Assembly: GCA_016188965.1 (NCBI GenBank) | Contig: JACPGT010000002.1 | Location: 7,461-71,460 of the forward strand | Direction of reading: 5' to 3' | DNA length: 64,000 nt | DNA from: Microcaldota archaeon | GTDB taxonomy: Archaea > Micrarchaeota > Micrarchaeia > Norongarragalinales > Norongarragalinaceae | In this document: piece after piece, positions 19,189 through 28,682 of the stretch | Layout: each line of letters starts with the position of its first letter | Position numbering within the stretch: the stretch's first letter is position 1 | Notes under the pieces: generated by a model | What the model saw: only the letters and a program-made list of their open reading frames with translations | The model's database searches: none | What the model was told of the DNA's origin: nothing | Position numbers and translations under genes: made by a program

Positions 19189-19327
19189 TTAAAACTCATC
19201 CTTGTCTTGTGAGCAAAAGAAATAACCGAAAATTTGCAGTACTGCGCTGATGTTTGAATCAATAGTTTGGCTAATTATTTAGGCGCCAAACCCTTATCCC
19301 AAACGTTGGGGTTAATTCGAATTTACC

Positions 19328-20326
19328 TTAGCTTGCAACAAACCCCGCGCGATGTAAGTATTTATCAAATTCTCCCTGCGGGTGGATTTTGTTTAGAATT
19401 TCTCCAATTTTGAATTGAAGTGGTGAAATTTTTAGATTATCTGCGGATTCCGGTGCGGGAAGATATGCCCGAGCTCCGTCCACGATTACAAACAAATCTT
19501 TATGGACTAAATTTCCGTTGTACCTGACTTCAATAAATTGACGGAATGCTTCTTGGTTTGCGAATTTTCCTACCCATGGCTCACTGAAGTAATCCTTTTC
19601 AAAAATAGGGTGGCCTAGACGGAGGATTTTCAGATTTACATCTTGGTCGAAAACATACTCTCCAATTTCATCGTGGGCCGTCCAGTCTTCTGTACTTGAG
19701 CTCATTAGCGTTGCTAATATTTCAGGTTTACTTTTTGCGTGATTCCTATTTGGGCTAATGCTCACATTTCCATTGTTGTTTCCCCCAATTACGACTTGGG
19801 AATTGTTGCTTCCGCTTTGCGAAATTTGCATTCCATTCTGTCTTCCAATGCTTGGTAGTAGGTATGAAAACGCGAAAGAAAGTATTCCTAGGACACTGCT
19901 GATTTTGTTAAGTATGTCCCAAATACCAGCGTCTACCGTAATATTTGTGGGCGTTATTGCCCCAAAGAAAATTGAACTTTGTATTAGGATTCCGAGAACA
20001 AGCAAGCCGTTTGCTATTCTAAAGTTGTTTTCGGATATTTTCAATGCGTTTACTAAAATTTTTACTCCAGCGAGGTATACGTTTGTCAATACAAATCCAA
20101 AAAATACGCTTATGCTTAGTATCAATATTTTACTTGCGCCGTCTTGGCTATGTGGTAATGATGACGCAATTATTAATGAAACTAAAATTCCCGCCAATAG
20201 GCCATTAATAGCAATTTTGCGATCTTGTGGTTTGGCACTTTTTGATAATACCAGTAGCTCTGAATAGCACATTTGTGCGAAATAGGCAATAGTACCTTCT
20301 TGGATTACTGGCATATTTTTTTTCAT
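19328..20326 (-). CDS. Membrane protein of unknown function
   Basis: Four or so predicted TM helices plus a C-terminal soluble domain; 4-nt overlap with the upstream ORF. Confidence 0.5.
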   Translation of the reverse strand: MKKNMPVIQEGTIAYFAQMCYSELLVLSKSAKPQDRKIAINGLLAGILVSLIIASSLPHSQDGASKILILSISVFFGFVLTNVYLAGVKILVNALKISENNFRIANGLLVLGILIQSSIFFGAITPTNITVDAGIWDILNKISSVLGILSFAFSYLLPSIGRQNGMQISQSGSNNSQVVIGGNNNGNVSISPNRNHAKSKPEILATLMSSSTEDWTAHDEIGEYVFDQDVNLKILRLGHPIFEKDYFSEPWVGKFANQEAFRQFIEVRYNGNLVHKDLFVIVDGARAYLPAPESADNLKISPLQFKIGEILNKIHPQGEFDKYLHRAGFVAS

Positions 20327-20709
20327 TCGGAGGGCATCACTACTTCCTTTAGCATTGTCACGGAAACGCCTAACAACGTTCCAAGTAAGAATGTAAAGTT
20401 ACCTTGGTCTAATTTTCCCAAATAGGTCATGATTCCTGCTCCAAGGGTAACGAGGATTAGAATCACCAGAAATCCGATAATGGTCCACTGGACTTTTGGG
20501 GTCTCAAGTCGTTCGAGTTTTGTCTGGTAATACTTCTCAAGAATAGGTAATCCTTTTTCGACAAGCATTTGGATATTTTCTTGACTTTTCAACTGAAGCT
20601 TGAGCTGGGTTTCCTGGAGTTCCAGCGCTTTCAATTCAATTGTTCTCACTTTTTTTCCTGCCATTCCGACCCCCTTTTTTTGGGTAAACTTAACTAGTCT
20701 TTTGAGCAT
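20323..20709 (-). CDS. Small membrane protein
   Basis: Coiled coil plus two hydrophobic segments; overlaps the following gene. Confidence 0.45.
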   Translation of the reverse strand: MLKRLVKFTQKKGVGMAGKKVRTIELKALELQETQLKLQLKSQENIQMLVEKGLPILEKYYQTKLERLETPKVQWTIIGFLVILILVTLGAGIMTYLGKLDQGNFTFLLGTLLGVSVTMLKEVVMPSE

Positions 20710-20716
20710 TTAACCT

Positions 20717-21100
20717 TTGGTGACCCGATTGGCCAAACATTCTCTTGCAAACTTTGATTTAGACGAAAAATATTCAGTTCAAGTTAACCTTACTGATTCT
20801 CCTATTCTCCCTCGACCAGACGTCGTTGATGAGCTTGTTTTTGTTTTAATTGACAAAACAGGGTTGGGCACTGGTTTTCACCTAAGTAATCATCATTGGA
20901 ACGGTCGGCTTAATGGAAACATGACGACAAAAACCGAAACTGGCAGAAAATTTTTCAAAGTACTTAGCGAAGGGGGCAACAAAAGAACGATGGCGTTTCA
21001 AGGTTTGAAACAGAACTTCATCGATGAAGTTTGTATACGAACAAATGAATGTTACCGTGAGACTTTGACCCGTAGTCTTCAGAATTGTATTTTGCCCTAA
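20717..21100 (+). CDS. Hypothetical protein
   Basis: 127-aa ORF without a strong overlapping alternative. Confidence 0.35.
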   Translation: MVTRLAKHSLANFDLDEKYSVQVNLTDSPILPRPDVVDELVFVLIDKTGLGTGFHLSNHHWNGRLNGNMTTKTETGRKFFKVLSEGGNKRTMAFQGLKQNFIDEVCIRTNECYRETLTRSLQNCILP

Positions 21101-21438
21101 GTCTGTTCAATCCTACTACTATCGGCATAGTTGGTTGTTCGGGTCCCGTAAGGTGTTTTGCCTGATATTTCGCGAATTAAAGGGTGGAAAGCCTTTAAAT
21201 CTAGGGGCGGGGTAATAGTATTGCAACGGCAGCCCATGTAGGGAGTCGTTGTTTTATACTGTATTATTGTGTTTTACTTCTTCTCGTGTTTGAAGCTCTT
21301 GCCAAGTTTCTGCAGTGCTTTTGCGGTGTGTTCTCCTTTTTCTCCATAGGTGAACAAAATATCATTCGGTTGCAACAATCGAGTATTCGAATTTTTGTAG
21401 AATACGTGATTTTTTATCAACAAGTGTCAAAGTCAAGT

Positions 21439-22182
21439 TTATACCTTTTCAAGTTCGTTTTTTGTAAATCCCATTTTCCTCAATTCTTTTAGCGCTTCTT
21501 TTTTGTTCATTCCTTGTCCGAGTCTTCTTTTCAGACCTTCGCGTATAGTGTCTTTGTCAGCTAATCTTTTCAGGGAGCCCAGGATTGGCGCGCTAATGCC
21601 GTGTTTTTCCTGCAGTTCAAAAAACTTCGAATATGTGGCGCCATGCCAGGGTCGTTCTCCACTTTGCCGCGTACACTCGTCCAAAATCGTGTTCCAGTTG
21701 ATTTCAGCACTTCTTACTATTGCCGCAATGTCGTTGACATCATCAATCCGGTCAGTTATGCTTTTGAAAAGAATAATGTCTTCGTTGGAGACGATTCTTA
21801 CAGTTAGTTTTCCGTAACTTCCGAGTGTTTCACTTCTTTTTTCGACCGTGGGGGTAATTTCAAGCTTTTTGCATACTTTTTTGAAAAAAGAGTCGATTCG
21901 AAATCCGTTCTTTTCCTCCCAAATTCCATCCGCTGACATTTCCTCGTATTCTTTTTCTAGTGCTTCCAGTTTCTGATAACCAAGTACCTTTAATCTGTTG
22001 GCAAATTCAGTAGCACTTTCTCGCGTTACAAAAACGAGATCCAGATCTTTTGTTGCATCTTTCTGGTTACGGTAGCACATGGCGCCCCCGCCCAGCAAAT
22101 ATGTTGTAACCGGTATTGACAGCTTTTCACCGATTGCTACGAATGCTTTGTTTAACTCTTCTTTTGTGAATCCTTTCCTCAT
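21439..22182 (-). CDS. Nucleotidyltransferase-like protein (AbiEii/DUF6036-like)
   Basis: YLLGGGAMCYRNQKDATKDLDLVF: GG...DxD nucleotidyltransferase signature; 4-nt overlap with the upstream HTH gene. Confidence 0.7.
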   Translation of the reverse strand: MRKGFTKEELNKAFVAIGEKLSIPVTTYLLGGGAMCYRNQKDATKDLDLVFVTRESATEFANRLKVLGYQKLEALEKEYEEMSADGIWEEKNGFRIDSFFKKVCKKLEITPTVEKRSETLGSYGKLTVRIVSNEDIILFKSITDRIDDVNDIAAIVRSAEINWNTILDECTRQSGERPWHGATYSKFFELQEKHGISAPILGSLKRLADKDTIREGLKRRLGQGMNKKEALKELRKMGFTKNELEKV

Positions 22183-23087
22183 GCGTAGCTCACTATTTTT
22201 TCTGAATATCCGACCGCTTGTTGCAATTCATTTAGTGTTGACTTTAAGTCTAGTCCGAACGAATACCACTCTGCATAAAGAGATAGGCGAATTGAATCTA
22301 GCTTGTTTCGATTCTTGCTAAGGAAGACCGCTAAAAGCGGTTTGTTTTGTCCCTGTTGTGCCGACGTTAGCAGTAATGCGTGAATGAATGCTTCTTCTAG
22401 GATGGGTTCTCTTTTTAGTCCATCTAAGTTTACGTAATAATCTGAGTAATCTGTTTTCAAGGCTTCTAGGCCTTCACTTATCAGGCGGTTCAAGCCGGTT
22501 TCAGTAAAATTATTGGGAAGCTTCTTCGAGTCTGTTCTGATTAGTATTCGTTTTCTTATCCTGAGCGAAAAGTTGTTGCTTTCATTTAGCGGCTCTAACA
22601 TCTTGAAGTGTAGATTGTCCGCGTATGCATCTACGAATTCAAAAACAAGCGGATCTGATATTGTAATCTTCCCTTTGCTTCTGGATATTACGCCGGCCGA
22701 AGCAAGTTTCGATAATGTGCGATAGATGGTTGCTTCTTCGTTTTTTGACTCTATTTTTAGCAAAAATAATGTGATTCCCCCTGGGACTGCCGCTATAGTG
22801 AGTAAATCAAGTGCGGCTCCGCTTAGCCACTTTTCGGGGTGAGTGCCTGACCGCGCGGATTGCAATTGTCTGAATGCTTGTGCATGCGACGCATGGGATA
22901 GGCTTATTTTTTTCTCTTTTCCGTTTCTTTCAACTGCTATTAGTCTTTTGTTTTCTAATGACTTGAGCAGATAGGATACGCTTGGCTTTGTTACCGCTAG
23001 TGCTTCAGCAAGCTCTTTTGCGACATACTCTCGAGTACACAGTGCGCCAAGCGCCCTAATCTCTAATTTACTTAATCGTAATTCCAT
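22179..23087 (-). CDS. Winged-HTH regulator partnered with the nucleotidyltransferase
   Basis: ELAEALAVTKPSVSYLLKSLENKRLIAVERNGKEKKISLS winged helix; translationally coupled to the NTase. Confidence 0.6.
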   Translation of the reverse strand: MELRLSKLEIRALGALCTREYVAKELAEALAVTKPSVSYLLKSLENKRLIAVERNGKEKKISLSHASHAQAFRQLQSARSGTHPEKWLSGAALDLLTIAAVPGGITLFLLKIESKNEEATIYRTLSKLASAGVISRSKGKITISDPLVFEFVDAYADNLHFKMLEPLNESNNFSLRIRKRILIRTDSKKLPNNFTETGLNRLISEGLEALKTDYSDYYVNLDGLKREPILEEAFIHALLLTSAQQGQNKPLLAVFLSKNRNKLDSIRLSLYAEWYSFGLDLKSTLNELQQAVGYSEKIVSYA

Positions 23088-23434
23088 ATATCTTTTTATT
23101 TAACTGATACTATATAAAGTTAAGTATTTTGATAGTTTAGCTGTCTTTACTATGTTGTATGCGTATTTTCATCTGGCATTCATTTTCCTCTCAAAATGGT
23201 TAACTGAACTGCTTCTTTTGGACTTTGTTTTTAGAGCGATTTGACGCAATTGTTGACTTTGAACCGCATTGTTTCCACCCACTTTTCAAAGTATTAGCCT
23301 ATTTTTTAGGCTCAAAATTTCGGGCATTTTTATCCCGTTTTTCCAGCTTAATCCTCCCCGTGTAGTTCGTTGTTCCTATTCGTAAATTGAGGGGCAGTTT
23401 GTGAGCTTATCGGCCTCCATAGATATGTATCTAC

Positions 23435-24256
23435 CTAGGGGTAAGACTGCCTTTTGTGGAAGATTCGGTTCAGTGTCTTTCTGAGGGTGCTTCGGCTGAT
23501 GACTTTGGCGAATTTTGAGTAGCGGTATTTGAGTTTGAAGCTCGTGACGAAGACGAAGATTCGGTTGTATTTTTCTTTGAGTTTTTCGAACTTTTTTTGG
23601 ACGTAGTCGGGGTTTCGTTTGAGGACGCTTCCCGTTTCCACTTCGAAGGCATACTTTTTTCCGCCGTGTTCAAATTCAATGTCGGGTCCGTCGGTTACGT
23701 TCAATTTGGGCGTTCCTTCGCGGTTTTTGACTTCTTTTTCGATGAGGTAGCAGAAAAAAGCGTGTTCTTGTGATTCGTTAAAGCGTTTTTGAATCCAGTA
23801 ATATGCCGCCCCTGAGTCGCCGTAGGGGCTGATTTTCATGCGGCGGAAGCCTTTCGAGTACAGGCTTTCGCGTTGTCGTTTGGATAGGTCGCGTTCGAGG
23901 AAGACTTCTCCTTTTTCGATGCTTTTTTCGCCGCGTTTGAGCTTCTCTTTTTTCTCGCTTGGGTTTTCCTGCGATTCAAGCCATTTTCTACGCGCCCAAT
24001 CAAACTCTTGATAAAACTCTGGGGATTCTGGGTAGACTTTGGCTTCGGCTTCTTGATGGTTTAAGCCAGTTGTGAGACGTTTTTCAATTTCGTGCAGAAG
24101 GCGGGTTTCTTGTTTTACCAAGCGCTGGCGTTCCGCATTTGGGAGGTTGTCGAAAGTAATTCGGCAATAGGTTCGGTCGGCTCGGTATTCCGTATAGATT
24201 GGAAAATCGGTCTGTGATGCGTAGTCGTAGATGGCGTCAAATTTTAGCCTCTTCAT
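23435..24256 (-). CDS. Putative PD-(D/E)XK nuclease-like protein
   Basis: GPDIEFEHGGKKYAFEVETGS is consistent with a D...ExE/K nuclease core. Confidence 0.45.
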   Translation of the reverse strand: MKRLKFDAIYDYASQTDFPIYTEYRADRTYCRITFDNLPNAERQRLVKQETRLLHEIEKRLTTGLNHQEAEAKVYPESPEFYQEFDWARRKWLESQENPSEKKEKLKRGEKSIEKGEVFLERDLSKRQRESLYSKGFRRMKISPYGDSGAAYYWIQKRFNESQEHAFFCYLIEKEVKNREGTPKLNVTDGPDIEFEHGGKKYAFEVETGSVLKRNPDYVQKKFEKLKEKYNRIFVFVTSFKLKYRYSKFAKVISRSTLRKTLNRIFHKRQSYP

Positions 24257-24824
24257 ATTCGGACCTCTTCCGCTTGAAACCGCAGTATTTGAGCTCTTGT
24301 TCGATTGCGAATGCCCGAATTTTGGCGTCTTCTAATTGGCCGGCAAGTTCTGCAATGTCTTCGATGGAGCCGTAATTGCCGAAGTCGAAAGCGCGTATGC
24401 TTTTTCTTGCCGCGCCCGTGGTCATTCGGGTTTCGAATTGGTCTTCGTGTTCGTATTCTTGGACTAATTCTTTGAACTCCTCAAGTTTTCCGGTGGCGCC
24501 CCAAAGTTGGCGTTTAAGCCGGTCTTTTTTCTTCAATAACTCCTCGTATTCCAAAAGCAGGCGGCCTTGTTCGTTTTTGACTTCCTCAACGCTTTTGCGG
24601 GCTTTGCGTTGTTTTTCTTGGCGAATTTGTTTGGCGAATATCATTCCATGTACGTATCCAATCAGTTGAAATGGAATTGAAAGAAGCCAGCCGCCGATTT
24701 GGGTGATGATTTCGTAAGCTGCGGGTAAAACGTTGAAAATGAGGTAAACGAGTGTTCGGACGACGATGTAGGGGAAGTAGACGATGCTTTTTATGAAAAA
24801 TGCCAGTCCTTCGTCGTCAGCCAT
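24237..24824 (-). CDS. Membrane protein with coiled coil
   Basis: Start MADDEGLAFFIKSIVYFPYIVVRTLVYLIF; TM segments followed by KQIRQEKQRKARKSVEEVKNEQ coiled coil; gap of 1 nt from the integrase stop. Confidence 0.5.
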   Translation of the reverse strand: MADDEGLAFFIKSIVYFPYIVVRTLVYLIFNVLPAAYEIITQIGGWLLSIPFQLIGYVHGMIFAKQIRQEKQRKARKSVEEVKNEQGRLLLEYEELLKKKDRLKRQLWGATGKLEEFKELVQEYEHEDQFETRMTTGAARKSIRAFDFGNYGSIEDIAELAGQLEDAKIRAFAIEQELKYCGFKRKRSEYEEAKI

Positions 24825-24825
24825 T

Positions 24826-26037
24826 TCAGAACACCATTTTGTCGATGAGTCCTTTTTCGACGATTTTACGGGTGATGAGTTGTTTGACTTCCGAATCCTG
24901 CATGAGTTCGTTGAGGACGCCATTGTTGGGCTGGCCAAAGCTTTCCGTTAGGGTGGTTTCGCTTAGGGGTGAACCGCAGCGGGTGCAGAATTTGGATGCG
25001 GGCGAGTTTTTCTCCTTGCAGCGGGCGCAGTGGCAGAGTTGAAGTGTTTCTTCCTCGGTGTCCTTTCGTTTGGCTAACCCTTGCAAGGAAAGCAATGCGT
25101 TGTCTACATCGCGGCCGGACAAGTGGACGTATACGGAGGCCATTTCGCTTCCTTGGGTCCAGCCGAAAAACTCCTTCATTTGGGCTTCCGTCAACTTGTT
25201 GGCCAACGCCGTTGCCCTGGAATGCCGGAAAAGGTGAGGGTGCACTTTCTTGGTAATTCCCGCTCGTTTGGCCAACGTTGTGACGGTTTTGTAGACTGAG
25301 CGATGGGCGGGTGCGTAGTCGTTGGCCCGGTTGCGATTCGACCGGGGCGGCCAGAGCATGGCGTCGGGGGTTTGTTCGCCACCGTAGTTTTCGATCCATT
25401 GGCTCAACGCCGGAGCAGAACTGATGATCCGAACCCGCCGGTCTCCGGTTTTTCCGGTGACTCTCAAAACGGCGCCATACTGGTCAAATTGCACGTTTTT
25501 CAAGTGCAGGGACATAAGTTCGCCGATTCGGCAGCCCGATTCGTACAAAACGAGGACCAACGCCTTATCGCGGGCATTGGTGGCGGCCGCTGCCATATCC
25601 AAGACTTCTTTTTCGGTGAGGATTTCTTCGGGTAGCTTGTGGCGGCCGTTTTTGAGCCGGGGTTTGATCCAGGCGACTTCTTTGGGCGTGTTTTCGTCGT
25701 CGCCTTTTAGCCACCGATAGAACATCTTGAGGATGACTTTCAGGTCGTACTTGCTGGAATCCGCCAAATCGTCCCCTTCAATCCGGCCGACCAAGGCAAT
25801 CAGGTCGTCTTTGGAAGCATCCGCAAAAGGCTTGTTCAGATTGGCGGCCAGCTTTCGCAGGCAGTAAACCAGTTTGACCACGCGTATTTTGGTGCATCCG
25901 CGGGCAAGCCAGACGTTGCCAAACTTCAAAATCAGCTCTTTATTGCCTGCACTGACTAGTCCGTCCCGCTCCAGTCGGCCGTAGGCTTTGTCTAAGTCGT
26001 TCATGTTTCGGTGTATCTGGCTTCCGCTCTGTTTCAT
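24826..26037 (-). CDS. Tyrosine recombinase/integrase with C-terminal zinc ribbon
   Basis: Catalytic signature R(SGCRIGEL)...HPHLFRHSRAT...Y(ASVYVHLSGRD); CHCARCKEKNSPASKFCTRCGSPL zinc ribbon. Confidence 0.9.
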   Translation of the reverse strand: MKQSGSQIHRNMNDLDKAYGRLERDGLVSAGNKELILKFGNVWLARGCTKIRVVKLVYCLRKLAANLNKPFADASKDDLIALVGRIEGDDLADSSKYDLKVILKMFYRWLKGDDENTPKEVAWIKPRLKNGRHKLPEEILTEKEVLDMAAAATNARDKALVLVLYESGCRIGELMSLHLKNVQFDQYGAVLRVTGKTGDRRVRIISSAPALSQWIENYGGEQTPDAMLWPPRSNRNRANDYAPAHRSVYKTVTTLAKRAGITKKVHPHLFRHSRATALANKLTEAQMKEFFGWTQGSEMASVYVHLSGRDVDNALLSLQGLAKRKDTEEETLQLCHCARCKEKNSPASKFCTRCGSPLSETTLTESFGQPNNGVLNELMQDSEVKQLITRKIVEKGLIDKMVF

Positions 26038-26133
26038 ACGATCCGCCTCTGAGAATGAGGTCTAATTAACTTTCGTGCTAAATTGCGCATGAAATTACAT
26101 GGTTCGACCAAGTAGAGCTTCAAACTCAACGCA

Positions 26134-26226
26134 CGGCCAAGGCGTATTCATTGAAGCTCAACTTGCACCAGACGCGGTTTTTTGTGCAAGTTGAGTTTCG
26201 AACTCCGCTTACGGTCAAGGCGTTTT
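26134..26226 (+). repeat. Tandem att-like sites (degenerate copies of tRNA-Asp 3' end)
   Basis: gagcttcaaactcaacgcacggccaaggcg and gagtttcgaactccgcttacggtcaaggcg, about 78 bp apart; perfect 12-bp hairpin ctcaacttgcac/gtgcaagttgag (26157-26195) between them. Confidence 0.7.
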
Positions 26227-26456
26227 CTTCTTTTTTCCCTTTATTTGGTGGTCCGAATCATCGTATTTGTTTTTTTTGGTGACTACATTTTTGGCCTGTT
26301 CGAACTTGGGTGTCTACTTTTCGTGTTTTGTAGTCACTTCGGCCTATCTGCGGGCAGCGTCTTTCAGGCGTGATTGCGCCCTTGCAAACCCGTTATATTC
26401 TATCGAACCCATGCAACGTAGCGAATTAACGATTTGACTTTCCGAGGTTCAATTCC

Positions 26457-27773
26457 ATGCCATTCCAACAACTCAAACTGATCGAACCGCTCATGCGCGC
26501 GTTGAAGAAGCAGGGCTACGTCAAGCCCACGCCCATCCAGGAAAAAGCCATTCCTCCTTTGCTTGCCGGACGGGACTTGATGGGCATCGCCCAGACCGGC
26601 ACGGGCAAGACGGCCGCTTTCACCCTGCCAATTCTTCAGCTTCTGTCGCAGGATCCGGACCCGTTGGTCCCCACGTCGCCCAAAGTGCTCATCCTGACGC
26701 CCACGCGCGAACTGGCCATGCAGATTGATGAGAGCGTCGCCGCTTACGGTGAATTCCTCCGCGTGCGGCACGCCGTCGTATTCGGCGGCGTAGGCCAGAA
26801 CCCGCAGGTCCGCGCCTTGTCGCACGGCGTCGACTTTCTCACCGCGACGCCGGGCCGCCTGTTGGACTTGATCAACCAGCGCCACGTGCGCCTCGACGGC
26901 GTGAAGTTCTTCGTGCTGGACGAGGCGGACCGGATGCTGGACATGGGTTTCATCCGCGACGTGCGCAAGATCGTCGCCTTGCTTCCCCATCATCGCCATT
27001 CGTTGTTCTTTTCGGCTACCATGGCGCCGGAAGTCACGGATTTGGCCAGGACGTTGCTGAAGGACCCGTTCCGGGTGGAAGTGACGCCGGAGCGCAAGAC
27101 GGTGGAGAAGATCGAGCAGCGCGTGCTGTTCGTCGACCAGGGCAACAAGGATAAGCTTCTGGTCCAGCTGTTGCGGCAGGACCACCTCACGCGCACCCTC
27201 GTGTTCACGCTGATGAAGCACAAAGCAAACAAGGTGGCGCATATGCTGTCCCAGAACGGCATTCCGGCGGACGCCATCCATGGCAACAAGAGCCAAAGCG
27301 CGCGCGTGCGGGCGTTGGAGAATTTCAAGAACGGGCGCGTCTCGGTTTTGGTGGCGACGGATATTGCCGCGCGCGGCATCGACATCGACGACATCTCGCA
27401 CGTCATCAACTACGACTTGCCGAACGAACCGGAGACGTACGTCCACCGCATCGGACGCACGGCCCGGGCCGGCGCCGAAGGCACGGCGTATTCGTTCTGT
27501 TCGGGCGACGAGCGCAGCTATTTGACGGACATCCAGCGGCTCATCGGCATGCCGATTCCGGTCATGGACCATGCCTTGCATTCGGAAAGTGCCAAGAACG
27601 AGACGCGTCAGGCCTTGTCTCCCCAGCAGCGTTCCCGCGGCGGTGGCGGCGGTCGGCGTTTCGGACACTCCAGCGGCCAAGGCGGCCACGGACGAAGCGG
27701 CGGAGGCCGGCCTTTTGGCGGTTCAAGTCACGGCGGGTCACGCTTTGCGCCAAGGCGGCCGTACCGGCGTTAA
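26457..27773 (+). CDS. DEAD-box RNA helicase (RhlE-like) with Gly/Arg-rich tail
   Basis: AQTGTGKTAAF, PTRELAMQI, TPGRLLD, VLDEADRMLDMGF, SAT, HRIGRTARAG; RGGGGGRRFGHSSGQGG tail. Confidence 0.93.
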   Translation: MPFQQLKLIEPLMRALKKQGYVKPTPIQEKAIPPLLAGRDLMGIAQTGTGKTAAFTLPILQLLSQDPDPLVPTSPKVLILTPTRELAMQIDESVAAYGEFLRVRHAVVFGGVGQNPQVRALSHGVDFLTATPGRLLDLINQRHVRLDGVKFFVLDEADRMLDMGFIRDVRKIVALLPHHRHSLFFSATMAPEVTDLARTLLKDPFRVEVTPERKTVEKIEQRVLFVDQGNKDKLLVQLLRQDHLTRTLVFTLMKHKANKVAHMLSQNGIPADAIHGNKSQSARVRALENFKNGRVSVLVATDIAARGIDIDDISHVINYDLPNEPETYVHRIGRTARAGAEGTAYSFCSGDERSYLTDIQRLIGMPIPVMDHALHSESAKNETRQALSPQQRSRGGGGGRRFGHSSGQGGHGRSGGGRPFGGSSHGGSRFAPRRPYRR

Positions 27774-27853
27774 TCTTCCTTTTTTCCGGGCTGTTGGCCT
27801 ATTGCAGAACAACGGCCGGCCTGTGATTTTTTTCCTGTTTTTCTGCGAATCGT

Positions 27854-27948
27854 TATACTAAACCACGGAGGTTTCCCGACTCGGTTGCGTGGTTTAGTAG
27901 ATAGCAATCCTTGACTATTTTGTCGGGTTCCTTTCAAGGATTGCTATA
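27854..27948. repeat. 95-nt two-hairpin intergenic repeat, copy 3 (diverged)
   Basis: tatactaaaccacg...cgtggtttagta-ga-tagcaatccttga...tcaaggattgctata; same length and architecture as 8485-8579 with compensatory stem changes. Confidence 0.78.
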
Positions 27949-27971
27949 ATAAGCCGGCTACTTTTCTTTTT

Positions 27972-28526
27972 GTGTCCGTTTTCACCGAGCCGTTTCGTGA
28001 CGGGGGGTGCGGGGTGGGTTTCGCGTTGGTCAGAGTGAACTTCACGTGTTTTCCGGAAAAGGTGCGCACGGGTTCCAAGCGGCAGACCATCCGGCCGCCG
28101 CGGGACGACGTGCACGTGGGCGATTCGCTTCAGATTTGGTGGAACCGCCGCGGTCTGCCGGCGGGCCGCTACTGCGAGCCTTGCGCGCTGGTGTGCGTGT
28201 TCGAACCGGCGTCGGCGGCGCATTTTCTGAAGTGCCACGGCGGCGAGCAGAAGCACTATGTCAAGCTGCCGCAGAAGCTCAACGAAGGCGTGGTGACGGA
28301 AAAATTCAAAATCGAGATGGGCGCGACGGCTTTGACCGGCAAGCGTCCGGACTTGGCGTTGTTCTGGATTCGTAAGGACGGCCGAGTGTTGGACCCGCGT
28401 GCGGCGCGCCACCTCATTCGGGAGGACGGTTTTGCCGATTCGAAGTCGTTCTTCGCCTTTTTCCAGCGGCATTACGGCATCCGCGAGAAACCCGCGAATT
28501 TCGAAGTCATCCGTTGGGTTTCGTGA
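27972..28526 (+). CDS. Hypothetical protein (possible ASCH-type domain)
   Basis: FPEKVRTGSKRQTIRPPRDDVHVGDSLQIWW resembles ASCH N-terminal motifs; start uncertain. Confidence 0.5.
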   Translation: MSVFTEPFRDGGCGVGFALVRVNFTCFPEKVRTGSKRQTIRPPRDDVHVGDSLQIWWNRRGLPAGRYCEPCALVCVFEPASAAHFLKCHGGEQKHYVKLPQKLNEGVVTEKFKIEMGATALTGKRPDLALFWIRKDGRVLDPRAARHLIREDGFADSKSFFAFFQRHYGIREKPANFEVIRWVS

Positions 28527-28682
28527 AGGTCCTCCCGCCAATTTTTTTCCATTCATCGTTTTCTTTGGCTTTCGGCCGGTTTTTCCATGCTCTTTTTCCC
28601 CCGTTGGTCCATCCCTGCCATTTAAATAACGCCTTGCTTTGCTTCTTCATAGGCGCGAAGCGCCTTTATCGGAGGGGTTTGT

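Larger units (their letters stand above)
16668..26226. mobile_element. AT-rich integrative element in the 3' end of tRNA-Asp
   Basis: 15-bp exact repeat cggtcaaggcgtttt at 16668-16682 (tRNA 3' end) and 26212-26226; tyrosine recombinase at the right end; marked composition shift versus flanks. Confidence 0.82.

Noticed and set aside
26400-27689. 429-aa - strand ORF
   Set aside because: Antisense to the DEAD-box helicase, which carries all expected motifs
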